Assembly: GCF_004022485.1 (NCBI RefSeq)
Contig: NZ_CP034951.1
Location: 372,001-436,000 of the forward strand
From: Aequorivita sp. H23M31
Lineage (GTDB): Bacteria; Bacteroidota; Bacteroidia; Flavobacteriales; Flavobacteriaceae
Direction of reading: 5' to 3'
Length of the DNA stretch: 64,000 bases
Part shown: piece after piece, positions 27,763 to 36,345 of the stretch
How the letters are laid out: every line of letters starts with the position of its first letter
Numbering within the stretch: position 1 is the first letter of the stretch
Notes under the pieces: generated by a model
Database searches by the model: none
Seen by the model: the letters and a program-made list of their open reading frames with translations, nothing else
Told to the model about the DNA's origin: nothing
Translations under genes and position numbers: made by a program

Positions 27763-28320
27763 ATGAGCAGGAAATATAAATTTCACAACCCCTCCGCAGC
27801 ATATTTTGTTTCATTTGCGGTAGTTAATTGGATAGACGTTTTTACTCGAGAAGTTTATTTCAACGTAATTACGGATAGTTTGAACTATTGCCGAAACCAT
27901 AAAGGAATGGCACTTTTTGCATATTGCATAATGCCAAGCCACTTACATTTGTTGTTTCGAGATGACAAGGAAAATCCGTCGGGATTACTTAGAGATTTTA
28001 AAGGTTTTACCTCAAAAAGAATGATTGCTACAATTATGGAAAATTCTCAAGAAAGTCGGAGGGAATGGCTACTATGGATGTTTAAAAGAGCAGGTATAAA
28101 AAACAGCAATGTAAAAGAATATCAATTCTGGCAACAGAACAACCATCCTATTGAATTGTGGAGTACCCCGGTGATAAAGGAAAAATTCGAATATATCCAT
28201 AACAATCCCGTAACGGCAGGATTGGTTATGGAGGCTTGGGAATGGAAACACAGCAGTGCCCGAAATTACGCTGAACTCGATTCTGTAATTCCCATTGATG
28301 AAATTGGCTTTTTAGGATAA
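27763..28320 (+). CDS. REP-associated tyrosine transposase (RAYT1)
   Basis: 185 residues. IS200-like Y1 single-strand transposase of the RAYT group. HuH metal-binding motif His60-Leu-His62 in MPSHLHLLF. Candidate catalytic tyrosines are Tyr120 (VKEYQFW) and Tyr144 (FEYIHNNPV, the conserved C-terminal block). RAYTs act on REP-type hairpins rather than forming a classical IS. Here three family-A hairpin elements flank it. The leader has TATCTTTA, as does RAYT2. About 50% similar to RAYT2 by eye, so they are diverged paralogues. Confidence 0.92.
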   Translation: MSRKYKFHNPSAAYFVSFAVVNWIDVFTREVYFNVITDSLNYCRNHKGMALFAYCIMPSHLHLLFRDDKENPSGLLRDFKGFTSKRMIATIMENSQESRREWLLWMFKRAGIKNSNVKEYQFWQQNNHPIELWSTPVIKEKFEYIHNNPVTAGLVMEAWEWKHSSARNYAELDSVIPIDEIGFLG

Positions 28321-28350
28321 TGAAAAGCCTTAGCAAAGTCGCCCCACAAA

Positions 28351-28430
28351 CGCTAGCGCGAGCGTCTCGCTCGTGCCGGTTGCCCTGCTCACGGTTGTGG
28401 AGGACACGGGCGGGACGCCCGCGCCAGCGG
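28351..28430. repeat. family-A hairpin element A2
   Basis: Full 80-bp element: left hairpin GCGAGCG-TCT-CGCTCG, spacer with TGCTCACGG, right hairpin CGGGCG-GGA-CGCCCG, end GCGCCAGCGG. The two ends are inverted copies (CCGCT/AGCGG with GCGCG inside). Confidence 0.9.
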
Positions 28431-28462
28431 TGGGGAAGAACGTCGGCAAAACTCACGTAAAC

Positions 28463-28548
28463 ACTAGCGCGAGCGTCTCGCTCGTGCCGATACAGTTGCT
28501 CACGCTCACAGGTTGTGGAGGACACGGGCGGGACGCCCGCGCCAGCGG
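28463..28548. repeat. family-A hairpin element A3
   Basis: Full element, same two-hairpin structure as A2 with a slightly longer spacer. Its right end abuts the right copy of the 48-bp direct repeat. Confidence 0.9.
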
Positions 28549-28549
28549 C

Positions 28550-28597
28550 GTTTGAAAACACTAACTAAACTTGAAGTCTTTCTGTCCTCTAAGCGGC
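28550..28597. repeat. 48-bp direct repeat, right copy
   Basis: Identical to 27553-27600. Confidence 0.9.
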
Positions 28598-28612
28598 AAT
28601 TAAGCGTGGAAA

Positions 28613-28643
28613 GACCTCACAGGTTTTTGAAACCTGTGAGGTC
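28613..28643. repeat. GACCTCACAGGTTT hairpin
   Basis: 14-bp perfect arms with loop TTG. Similar stem to 21288. It may end transcription from the RAYT1 unit before rapA. Confidence 0.85.
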
Positions 28644-28717
28644 TGATGAGCTTCGATTACCGATATTTGCAACCACATAACCTCCGCAATACACCAAATA
28701 AATACGCCCCAACATCA

Positions 28718-31552
28718 ATGAAAAATACAAATGGTTTTTATCCCAATCAGCGCTACACCAGCAAAGGTGAACCCGAACTGGGGATTGGCATTCTAACAGA
28801 ATCCAACAACCGACAGGTAAAAATATATTTCCCCTTATCCAATGAAACTAGGATGTATGCGATGGAAAGTGCGCCCTTGCGTCGGGTTGTTTTTAAAGCA
28901 GGCGATACCATAGAAGATGTAAACAAGCAAGCAATGCTGATTGAGAGGGTAGGGATGGAGAGTGGTTTATATACGTATTATGGGAACGACAAAAAGATCT
29001 CGGAAGCAGATCTTGGCGATGTTTCGATAAATTATGGCGTGGACGACAGGTTCTTTATGGGGGATGTGGATACTCCGCAAGCTTTTGCTTTGCGTAGGGA
29101 AACCCTGCAACATGAATACGAAAGAAAAATTTCTCCTGTACATGGATTTGTCGGGGGAAGGATAGATCTTATTCCACACCAACTCTATATTGCCCACGAA
29201 GTGAGTTCCCGCTATGCGCCGCGTGTTCTGCTTTCAGATCAGGTGGGTCTGGGAAAAACTATTGAAGCCTGCCTTATTATCCAACGTTTATTATTGAGTG
29301 GCCGAATTTCGAGAGTGCTTATCCTAGTTCCGGACTCTTTGATACATCAATGGTTTGTGGAGTTATTGCGAAAATTCAATATGTGGTTCCATATTTTTGA
29401 CGAAGCTCGGAGTGCTTCCCTAGATGACAGTTCTCCGGACGGAAACCCCTTTCTTGCCAATCAATTGATTCTTTGCAGCACAGAGTTTTTGGCAGCTTCC
29501 GAAAAACGTAGCAGCCAAGCCCTAACCGCCGGTTGGGATATGTTGGTTGTCGATGAAGCCCATCACCTGGAATGGTCTGGGGACAAAGTGAGTCCGGAGT
29601 ATGCCGTTGTGGAACTTTTGAGTAAAGTGGCGAAAGGATTACTGCTTCTCACCGCTACGCCGGAACAATTAGGAGAAGAAAGCCATTTTGCGCGTCTGCG
29701 GTTATTGGATCCAAACAGATATACGAGCTATGAGGATTTTATAAACGAAACTTCCGACCATAAAACCATTGCCAATATCGTTGAGAAATTGCACTTAGGA
29801 AAAAATCTGAATTCCAAAGACATAAAAATCCTAGAGTCGATTTTTATGAAAGAACGGATTCAAGCCGTGATTAAAGGAGCCGAAATGGCAAAGGACAACC
29901 TGATTGAAGATCTACTCGATCAACATGGCCCTGGACGTGTTTTATTCCGAAACACCCGATCTGCCATGACCGATTTTCCAAAGCGAAAGGCACATCTCAT
30001 TCCTTTAAAAGCTAAGAAAGATCCTTCACTTTGGCTTCAGCGATTGACGGATGAGTTTGCCCGGGATATGAATTTAGAGGAAACTTCTGAAGAACAGGAG
30101 TTTTGGTTTAAGGAAGACCCTCGCGTTCAATGGCTTTTAGATACGTTGAAGAAAATATATCAGGCGAAAGCATTGCTCATCTGCAAGAGTAAAGAAAAAG
30201 TTCTGGCATTGGAAAAAGTATTGACCCAGCGTGCCAATCTAAAAGTAGGCGTTTTTCACGAAGACCTCACCATTGTACAACGGGACAGAAATGCAGCTTG
30301 GTTCGCAGAATCGGATGGCGCTCAAATCCTCCTTTGTTCTGAGATCGGAAGTGAGGGTCGCAATTTTCAATTCGCCCATCACCTTATCTTATTCGACTTA
30401 CCGCTGCATCCCGAATTGTTGGAGCAACGCTTAGGCCGCTTGGACAGGATTGGCCAGACAGAAGATATACACATTCATATTCCATATCTTCTCCAAAGCC
30501 CACAGCATAAACTGGTGCGGTGGTTTCACGAAGGCTTGAATGCCTTTGAAAAAAATATTGAGGGCGGCTATAAAGTTTACCAACTATTTGGAGAACGCCT
30601 GCAAGATGTTTTCAATTCTCCTTCCGCCACAGATCCTGATCCGCAACTGGAAGCCTTGATTGCCGAAACCTCAATTTTTCAAAAAGAACTTCAAAAAAGC
30701 CTTGCTGAAGACCGTGATAGATTACTGGAGATGAATTCCTTTCGACCTGCAATAGCTGAAAAAATAGTCGAACAAATTCAGAAAGAAGATCGGGATGATA
30801 CCCTTGAAACCTATTTCACCAAAGTCTTTGAATATTTTAATGTGGAAATGGAAGACCTTGCCGCCCGAACCTACTTTTTGCATCCTGCTTCAGAAATCAC
30901 CGAGATTTTTCCCTCCATTCCGCCTAAAGGTATAAGTGTTACTTTCAGTAGAAATTACGCGCTTAGGAGAGAAGAGGTTAGTTTCCTAACTTGGGATCAT
31001 CCGCTTACAACGGAGTGCATAGACATGATGCTAAGCTCCGGCACCGGAAGCGCCAGTTTTGGGATCCTACATAACGCCAAAACCCCGGGCCTTTTACTTG
31101 AGATTCTTTTTGTTCTTGAAACATCGAGACAACAAGGGGTATATATAGACCGTTTTCTTCCCAATACTCCCTTGCGAATTGTTGTGGATCTCCACGGCAA
31201 CGAAGTAACAGATAGCTATTCTGTTGAAACATTCGACAAAAATTTGACTCCCGGCCCAATAGAGCCTTTGCTGGATAATGAAACCTTGATAGAAACTATC
31301 CTGCCCAAAATGATTGCCGCAGCCACAAAAGTCGCTGCAGAACAGAGTTCAAAAGAAATTGCAAAGGGACTGCAAACCATGAACCTCACCCTGAATCATG
31401 AAATAGATAGGCTAAAAACCCTTCAAACAAAAAATAAGAACATCAGGCCCGAAGAAATTGAAAGTGCCCTTGAAGAACAGACAACATTGGCATCACTTAT
31501 TAAAAATGCCAGAGTACGGATGGATGCCATGCAGGTTATAATAATAGAGTAG
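28718..31552 (+). CDS. rapA: RapA-like SNF2-family RNA-polymerase-associated ATPase
   Basis: 944 residues from ATG 28718. A start at 28646 is possible but would begin inside likely promoter DNA (GATATTTG at 28670), and RapA proteins begin shortly before the RYTSKGEPELGIG stretch. N-terminal Tudor-like region, then SNF2 ATPase: SDQVGLGKTIEA (Walker A), VVDEAHH (DEAH-like), LLTATPEQ, and helicase domain 2 with LLCSEIGSEGRNFQFAH and EQRLGRLDRIGQ. RapA recycles stalled RNA polymerase. The C-terminal 75 codons are duplicated at 35634. Length and domain order match RapA. Confidence 0.85.
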   Translation: MKNTNGFYPNQRYTSKGEPELGIGILTESNNRQVKIYFPLSNETRMYAMESAPLRRVVFKAGDTIEDVNKQAMLIERVGMESGLYTYYGNDKKISEADLGDVSINYGVDDRFFMGDVDTPQAFALRRETLQHEYERKISPVHGFVGGRIDLIPHQLYIAHEVSSRYAPRVLLSDQVGLGKTIEACLIIQRLLLSGRISRVLILVPDSLIHQWFVELLRKFNMWFHIFDEARSASLDDSSPDGNPFLANQLILCSTEFLAASEKRSSQALTAGWDMLVVDEAHHLEWSGDKVSPEYAVVELLSKVAKGLLLLTATPEQLGEESHFARLRLLDPNRYTSYEDFINETSDHKTIANIVEKLHLGKNLNSKDIKILESIFMKERIQAVIKGAEMAKDNLIEDLLDQHGPGRVLFRNTRSAMTDFPKRKAHLIPLKAKKDPSLWLQRLTDEFARDMNLEETSEEQEFWFKEDPRVQWLLDTLKKIYQAKALLICKSKEKVLALEKVLTQRANLKVGVFHEDLTIVQRDRNAAWFAESDGAQILLCSEIGSEGRNFQFAHHLILFDLPLHPELLEQRLGRLDRIGQTEDIHIHIPYLLQSPQHKLVRWFHEGLNAFEKNIEGGYKVYQLFGERLQDVFNSPSATDPDPQLEALIAETSIFQKELQKSLAEDRDRLLEMNSFRPAIAEKIVEQIQKEDRDDTLETYFTKVFEYFNVEMEDLAARTYFLHPASEITEIFPSIPPKGISVTFSRNYALRREEVSFLTWDHPLTTECIDMMLSSGTGSASFGILHNAKTPGLLLEILFVLETSRQQGVYIDRFLPNTPLRIVVDLHGNEVTDSYSVETFDKNLTPGPIEPLLDNETLIETILPKMIAAATKVAAEQSSKEIAKGLQTMNLTLNHEIDRLKTLQTKNKNIRPEEIESALEEQTTLASLIKNARVRMDAMQVIIIE

Positions 31553-31560
31553 GAGGTGGA
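31330..31560. repeat. rapA 3'-end repeat, copy 1 (in rapA)
   Basis: The last about 220 bp of rapA plus a few bp after its stop recur at about 90% identity at 35634-35880. Confidence 0.9.
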
Positions 31561-32162
31561 AAAAATTAAAAAGGACGTAAGACAATAGGACTTAGGACGT
31601 AAGATGAATAATAAGTGAAATTTTTAAATTTTTGGTATTTCTACCGAGAATATCTCATTTGATACTAGGCAATTTGCAACCCGACATTTGAGTCCTTTTT
31701 CATTGCTTTATTCGAGTGTTGTTCGAGTGTTGTTCGGGTTTTGTTCGAAGAATGGGGGTATTCTTCGAACAACACTCGAACAAGTATGCAATAAGTCCCG
31801 AATGGGTCTCGAACAAAGGAGGTTTTAAAACCTATTGATTATAGCAATGTGGCGTTCCCAAAAATTAGTAGTTAATTTTTATACAAGTCTCCATTTCTGA
31901 GAATTTGGGGTAAGATATTAAGGTAACAATTTACCCTATTTAGCAGTTTACTTATTGCCTATATTGGCCTTATAAAAAACTTTACTCTTTCGCTTATCCA
32001 TTCTTGGTTTATTCTAACGGGAATTTCTCATTTCGGCATGTGGTTTGAATGTAGTAATATTCGAAAGGTTTTGACTAGTTTGTCTTTAGAGGTTCTCAGG
32101 AAGAGTACTTAATCAGATGCCGTATTTAAAAAAAACAAAAGATAAAGGCTGCCAAAATTCAA
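31553..32162. other. intergenic region after rapA
   Basis: About 600 bp with no gene. It begins with GGACGTAAGAC-type simple repeats (31575-31605) and holds the TTCGAGTGTTG repeats and long hairpin at 31711-31783. The rest is AT-rich without visible signals. Confidence 0.6.
31711..31783. repeat. TTCGAGTGTTG repeats and long hairpin
   Basis: Three to four direct repeats of TTCGAGTGTTG lead into a perfect 13-bp stem TTGTTCGAAGAAT / ATTCTTCGAACAA (31741-31753 and 31760-31772, loop GGGGGT). The right side continues CACTCGAACAA, which can pair with any of the repeats, so several alternative folds are possible. Confidence 0.8.
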
Positions 32163-35100
32163 TTATTCAAGCAAAATATATTTTTTCATTTTATTTTTAG
32201 ATTCTAGTAGATCCTTAACTATTCTTTCTTTTAATCTTTTTGGGAGTTTTTGAGTCCTAATTTTCAAATCCGAGATCAAATCTAAATACATCGCTTCATT
32301 TTCTGAACCACCTTTGGATCTTTTGTATAGATATTCGGTTAATTTGTAAAGCAAGAAATTCTGCACTGGTACTGTATTAGCACTTTTCACTAGATATTTT
32401 AAATGGATATTAAAATTATTTCCTTGTATATCAGAGAATAGAGCAATAGAAAGATATTTTTCAATCTCAGATTTCGTGTTAGAAATACCTTTTTTCTCTT
32501 GTAATATTTTGTCAAGAATTACTACTTCCAATTTCTGTGTCCCTAAGTGTGAATTTAAAGATTGTTGAATGAGATAAGGAAAATTTTGCAATAGATAATC
32601 CAAAGAAATATTTTCAGGAATTGAAGGAGGAAGTTTTCTATGTTCAATTATATACTTGATTAGTAGTTGTGTATAAAGAATTGTGTATGTTATATTATGT
32701 TTTATGATTTCATTATAGGCACTTTTCTTCAAATCAAGGTCCTCGATTCCTTCTGAATTTCTGAGAACATTGCACATTATTAACATCATTCTGTCAAAAT
32801 CAATTTTCTTATTATCCTTATTTTCATTCTTATTGTGGGATATTCTATTTAATTGTTCATCTAGCTGCCTCTCAGAAATTTCATTGGTCGGCCTATTTTC
32901 TTTAATTTTAGCAATTTCAATATTTCGAGCTAATGGCTCGGAATATTGAGTATTTTTTTTAATAGGAATATTAAAGTACTCATCAGGATTTATATCTGTT
33001 AAAATGAAATTCATTGGGTCAAATACTTCTTTGAACCTTTGAAAAATTAATCTAAAGGTATCAATATCACTTCTAACAAGTCCTGTATAGTAATCTATTT
33101 CTTTAGGGTAATTAAAATATCGAGTTTCATCTAAAATAAATTTTTTAAATTCCGTGTTATCTTGCATTCTTTTTGCTACAAAAAAATGAATAAAACATAC
33201 TTGAGAAAACCTTACTTCGTTTCTATTATTTTTAGTGAATATTTTTCTTTCTAATAAATAATTAATTATAACATCCTCGTCAAAAGTGAATCCAACTTTT
33301 TCCTTGAGGTATTCATGAATGATGCTATGAAACTCTGTATATTCTAGAGTATACAAATTATCTTCCTTTCTTATTATTTTTTCAGCTATCATTGATATTA
33401 GTTGTATTTTATTTTTAGAATCGAAATTTTTTCTATAAATATTTTCTTTATTCAGTTTCTCTAAAATTAAATCAATGTATATTTCCATTAAAACAGCTTG
33501 GTTAATTGGTTTTTCCTGACTGTTCTCATGACACCAAAGATATAAATGAACAGATAACGCGTTCGGTGGCAAATGATATGAAGTAAAAGTTTTTACAAGC
33601 TTTTCTAAATTTTCATCATTTTTTGAACTATTATCGTAGGGAAGCCATTGTTTCATTATTTGCTTAATTTCTTTGGTTTTAAGACCTCTAATAAAGTGAT
33701 ATGAAAATGGTATAATAGAATAGTTTATAATTTCAGGAGGAATAATACCAAGGTTATCATGAATGTAAGAACAGATAAATCTATTTTTTGGAAAGTCTCG
33801 GTAGAATTTATGAAGGCGATTAATTTGCGCACCATAATTTTTCGATTCGTGATAACTTAAATTATCAATAACAAAAATAAACTTCCCCTTTTTTAATATT
33901 TCCCTAACTATATCAGATCCTAATCGGGTATATTCTTTAATTATTGTTGTGAACTCTTTATTTTTAATCTCATTAAAATCAATGAACACCGGAATCTTAA
34001 AATAAATATCATAATCATCTATGAATTCAACTATAATTCTAAATAATAAACTTTTCTTGCCAGATTCTTGAGGACCAAGAAATAAGATATTCTCATTTGA
34101 GTTAATAATGTCTCCAAAATTTGTCTCAGTAATTTTTTGTTCATAAAAGCTTTTGCCATTATCGATAGGAGGATATATAAAAGCATTTTTGACAGTTATA
34201 TCCTTATCATTTCTTTTTCCTGTTATGAAATGATTATTCATTTCTAAATAATGATCTTCAATGATATTTTCTATAGCCGTGCGATAATTTTCAATATTAA
34301 CCTCCGTGTCTGCAACCGGTCTTCCATAAATTTTTTTTCCCTTGTCTACTAGATCGGTGTTATCTACAAATATTTTTTGATTATGATTATATTTCAAATA
34401 ATAGCAAGTAATATTTTCATTATAATCGATAATAGTAAATCCGTTAACATAATCAATGTTGTTAGTTCTTATTTGATTCAAACCTGATGAAGAAACATTA
34501 TGAAAAACTGAACCTGTAAAACCCGTTGACATATTTGAAGCACCTTCATGAACATGTCCAGATAAAACCAAATCGTAATTTTTATTTACATGAGATATCA
34601 TTGTTTTTTTTTCTGCTTTAATTAGCCAATCTAATTGATGATGTATTAATGCAATTTTTATATCACAATCTGAAATAAACTTGAAATTGTTATTCAATTG
34701 AGTCTCGCCTATAATTATGTTATTAAAATCATCTTCCCCGTAACATCTCCATGAGGAATTTATTGAACTAATTCCAATGGTCCTATTCCCCAAAGTAAAT
34801 TTGATTGAAAAGGTGAACAATGATTGAATTTTATCTTCTATAATATTTTCATAAAGTTTACTTTCAAAAATTTTATAATCCCTAATACGTTCAATTCTTT
34901 TATAGGAATTTGTTTTTTCAGCGTTGCCAATAAAATCTATAATTTTTTCACTAGAAGTTAACGTAGATTTTAATCCGTTCTCATCAATTTCGTCGTCAGC
35001 CGACCTATTTATATCGTGATTTCCAGGACATATTATAAACTTTGAAATGTCTAGCTTTAAAAAATGAATTATGGGTTTAATAATGTTTTCATTAAATTCT

Positions 35101-35297
35101 TCAAATGCTAGATTAGCCTTTGAAAAATCTTTTCCACCCTTATCTATTAAATCACCGGTGAAAACAACCAAATCAATTGGACGATCGTTTTGAAATTGAT
35201 CTAATTTTTCAAAAAATGAATCTTTATAAAAGTCATTCCAGTCGCGTAATGTTCTTCTATTTAGATGAAAATCTGTCAAATGTAAAATTCTAATCAT
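32163..35297 (-). CDS. metallophosphoesterase fused to a STAND/NACHT-like NTPase
   Basis: 1044 residues. Residues 1-260 are a complete calcineurin-like phosphoesterase: DFH (Asp9, His11), GD (48-49), GNHD (92-95), His219-220 and GHVH (247-250). An approximately 100-residue linker follows. Then a P-loop NTPase begins: GPQESGKKS at 408-416 (Lys in place of the usual Ser/Thr directly after GK) and a Walker-B-like FVIDNL at 475-480. The remaining 560 residues are helical, as in STAND sensors. No signal peptide. Very AT-rich compared with rapA, and placed between duplicated rapA ends next to R-M and CBASS genes, so a defence role is likely but unproven. Effector-sensor organisation is inferred. 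Confidence 0.85.
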   Translation of the reverse strand: MIRILHLTDFHLNRRTLRDWNDFYKDSFFEKLDQFQNDRPIDLVVFTGDLIDKGGKDFSKANLAFEEFNENIIKPIIHFLKLDISKFIICPGNHDINRSADDEIDENGLKSTLTSSEKIIDFIGNAEKTNSYKRIERIRDYKIFESKLYENIIEDKIQSLFTFSIKFTLGNRTIGISSINSSWRCYGEDDFNNIIIGETQLNNNFKFISDCDIKIALIHHQLDWLIKAEKKTMISHVNKNYDLVLSGHVHEGASNMSTGFTGSVFHNVSSSGLNQIRTNNIDYVNGFTIIDYNENITCYYLKYNHNQKIFVDNTDLVDKGKKIYGRPVADTEVNIENYRTAIENIIEDHYLEMNNHFITGKRNDKDITVKNAFIYPPIDNGKSFYEQKITETNFGDIINSNENILFLGPQESGKKSLLFRIIVEFIDDYDIYFKIPVFIDFNEIKNKEFTTIIKEYTRLGSDIVREILKKGKFIFVIDNLSYHESKNYGAQINRLHKFYRDFPKNRFICSYIHDNLGIIPPEIINYSIIPFSYHFIRGLKTKEIKQIMKQWLPYDNSSKNDENLEKLVKTFTSYHLPPNALSVHLYLWCHENSQEKPINQAVLMEIYIDLILEKLNKENIYRKNFDSKNKIQLISMIAEKIIRKEDNLYTLEYTEFHSIIHEYLKEKVGFTFDEDVIINYLLERKIFTKNNRNEVRFSQVCFIHFFVAKRMQDNTEFKKFILDETRYFNYPKEIDYYTGLVRSDIDTFRLIFQRFKEVFDPMNFILTDINPDEYFNIPIKKNTQYSEPLARNIEIAKIKENRPTNEISERQLDEQLNRISHNKNENKDNKKIDFDRMMLIMCNVLRNSEGIEDLDLKKSAYNEIIKHNITYTILYTQLLIKYIIEHRKLPPSIPENISLDYLLQNFPYLIQQSLNSHLGTQKLEVVILDKILQEKKGISNTKSEIEKYLSIALFSDIQGNNFNIHLKYLVKSANTVPVQNFLLYKLTEYLYKRSKGGSENEAMYLDLISDLKIRTQKLPKRLKERIVKDLLESKNKMKKYILLE

Positions 35298-35533
35298 ATT
35301 TTAATTATTAATGATATAAGACAATTATATAGAAAAAGAAACTCTAAAAATTATTTCTTGATGATAAGTCATTCAAGGAATCTATTTTATTAAAATCATC
35401 AAAGTTTGGAAATAATAAACGTTTTCGTCAAAAAACATCCTGAAATCAAATATATTAAAATTTTATGTTCATTTTAACAGTTTCATACATGAATTGTTAT
35501 TTTCATTAATCTTAATTGGTTGCTAGCATTGCC
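35298..35533. other. promoter region of the phosphoesterase-NTPase gene
   Basis: AT-rich, with TATATTTG on the minus strand (35446-35453), a match to TAnnTTTG about 150 bp before the start. No gene. Confidence 0.4.
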
Positions 35534-35629
35534 ACGCTCTTCCGCGCGATTGCATCGCGTGGTTTCCCAAACTTTAATACAGTAACCACATTCCTGGAAT
35601 GGAACGCGATAAAATCGCGCACCAGCGGG
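35534..35629. repeat. family-B hairpin element B1
   Basis: Left hairpin CGCGAT-TGC-ATCGCG followed by GGTTTCCCAA, short spacer (GCAGTAACC-type sequence), right hairpin CGCGAT-AAA-ATCGCG and end CACCAGCGGG. Its right end joins directly to the duplicated rapA 3' end. Confidence 0.9.
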
Positions 35630-35633
35630 GGAT

Positions 35634-35871
35634 TTCCGCCGCCACAAAAATTGCCAAAGAACAGAGTTCAAAAGAAATTGCAAAGGGACTGCAAACAATG
35701 AAGCTCACCCTGAATCATGAAATAGATAGACTAAAAACCCTTCAAACGAAGAATAAAAACATCAGACCCGAAGAAATTCAAAGTGCGCTTGAAGAACGGG
35801 CAACATTGGAATCGCTGATTAAATATGCGAGAGTGCGGATGGATGCCATGCAGGTTATAATAATAGAGTAG
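35634..35871 (+). pseudogene. duplicated 3' end of rapA
   Basis: Codes for about 75 residues nearly identical to the RapA C-terminus (EQSSKEIAKGLQTM, NKNIRPEEI, ARVRMDAMQVIIIE) and its stop. There is no start or helicase part. Homology begins at GATT directly after hairpin element B1. Differences from the rapA copy are mostly silent or conservative, so the duplication is not ancient. Confidence 0.9.
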
Positions 35872-35885
35872 GAGTTGGAGACAAG

Positions 35886-35965
35886 ACAGGAAACAGGAAA
35901 CAGGAAACAGGACACAGGACACAGGACACAGGACACAGGACACAGGACACAGGACACAGGACGTA
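35886..35965. repeat. ACAGGA(C/A)A 7-bp tandem repeat
   Basis: About eleven copies of a 7-bp unit, first GGAAACA then GGACACA, followed by GGACGTAAGACGTAGGAC. Confidence 0.9.
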
Positions 35966-35982
35966 AGACGTAGGACAGCTTA

Positions 35983-36015
35983 AAACCCCAAAGGTTTTGA
36001 AAACCTTTGGGGTTT
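35983..36015. repeat. AAACCCCAAAGGTTTT hairpin
   Basis: Two perfect 16-bp arms with one central base, then TGAAAACGCC. The same half-sequences occur at 27389 and 27473. Confidence 0.9.
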
Positions 36016-36025
36016 GAAAACGCCC

Positions 36026-36062
36026 GATCCAGGATGCCATGCAGCTTATAATAAACGAATAG
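36026..36062. repeat. third, short copy of the rapA 3' end
   Basis: GGATGCCATGCAG-TTATAATAA with a few changes matches the very end of rapA (31520-31550) and its copy at 35838-35870. It lies just after the 35983 hairpin. Confidence 0.7.
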
Positions 36063-36124
36063 CAGCTTAAGGGAACCAAACAACTAGAACCAAAGTGCTA
36101 TAGGTTTTTCCAACAGACTGAAAT

Positions 36125-36193
36125 CCTGCCTGCCAAGGCACGACAGGCAGGCACGACAGGCAGGTCTGTTGCACCCGCCTGACGGCAGTCAGG
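36125..36193. repeat. CCTGCCTGCC/GGCAGGCAGG repeat with second hairpin
   Basis: CCTGCCTGCC is followed by two ACGACAGGCAGG direct repeats that pair with it. A further hairpin CCTGAC-GGCA-GTCAGG is at 36178-36193. GC-rich compared with flanks. No coding sense. Confidence 0.7.
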
Positions 36194-36345
36194 TTCGTGA
36201 AATATCTAGGGCATCATTTGCAGCCACATTTATAGAGAACGAGTAAATTTGTGAAAATTTGTGCAATTCGTGGCAAACCTTTTTAGAAGCTGATCCAAGA
36301 TGCCCAAAAGCACCTAATTTAAACTCTATTTGATACCAATAAAAA

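Larger units (their letters stand above)
27602..28548. mobile_element. RAYT1 unit with family-A hairpins
   Basis: About 950 bp containing half element A1, the RAYT1 gene and two full elements A2 and A3. It is bracketed by identical 48-bp direct repeats, as if inserted or duplicated as a block. Confidence 0.7.

Noticed and set aside
28226..28561. 111-codon minus frame over the A2/A3 hairpins
   Set aside because: Long only because GC-rich hairpins lack stops; repeats of RDARAS reflect the DNA repeat.
35778..36083. Cys/Pro/Val-repeat frames over the ACAGGAC repeats
   Set aside because: Arise from the 7-bp repeat and are not protein-like.
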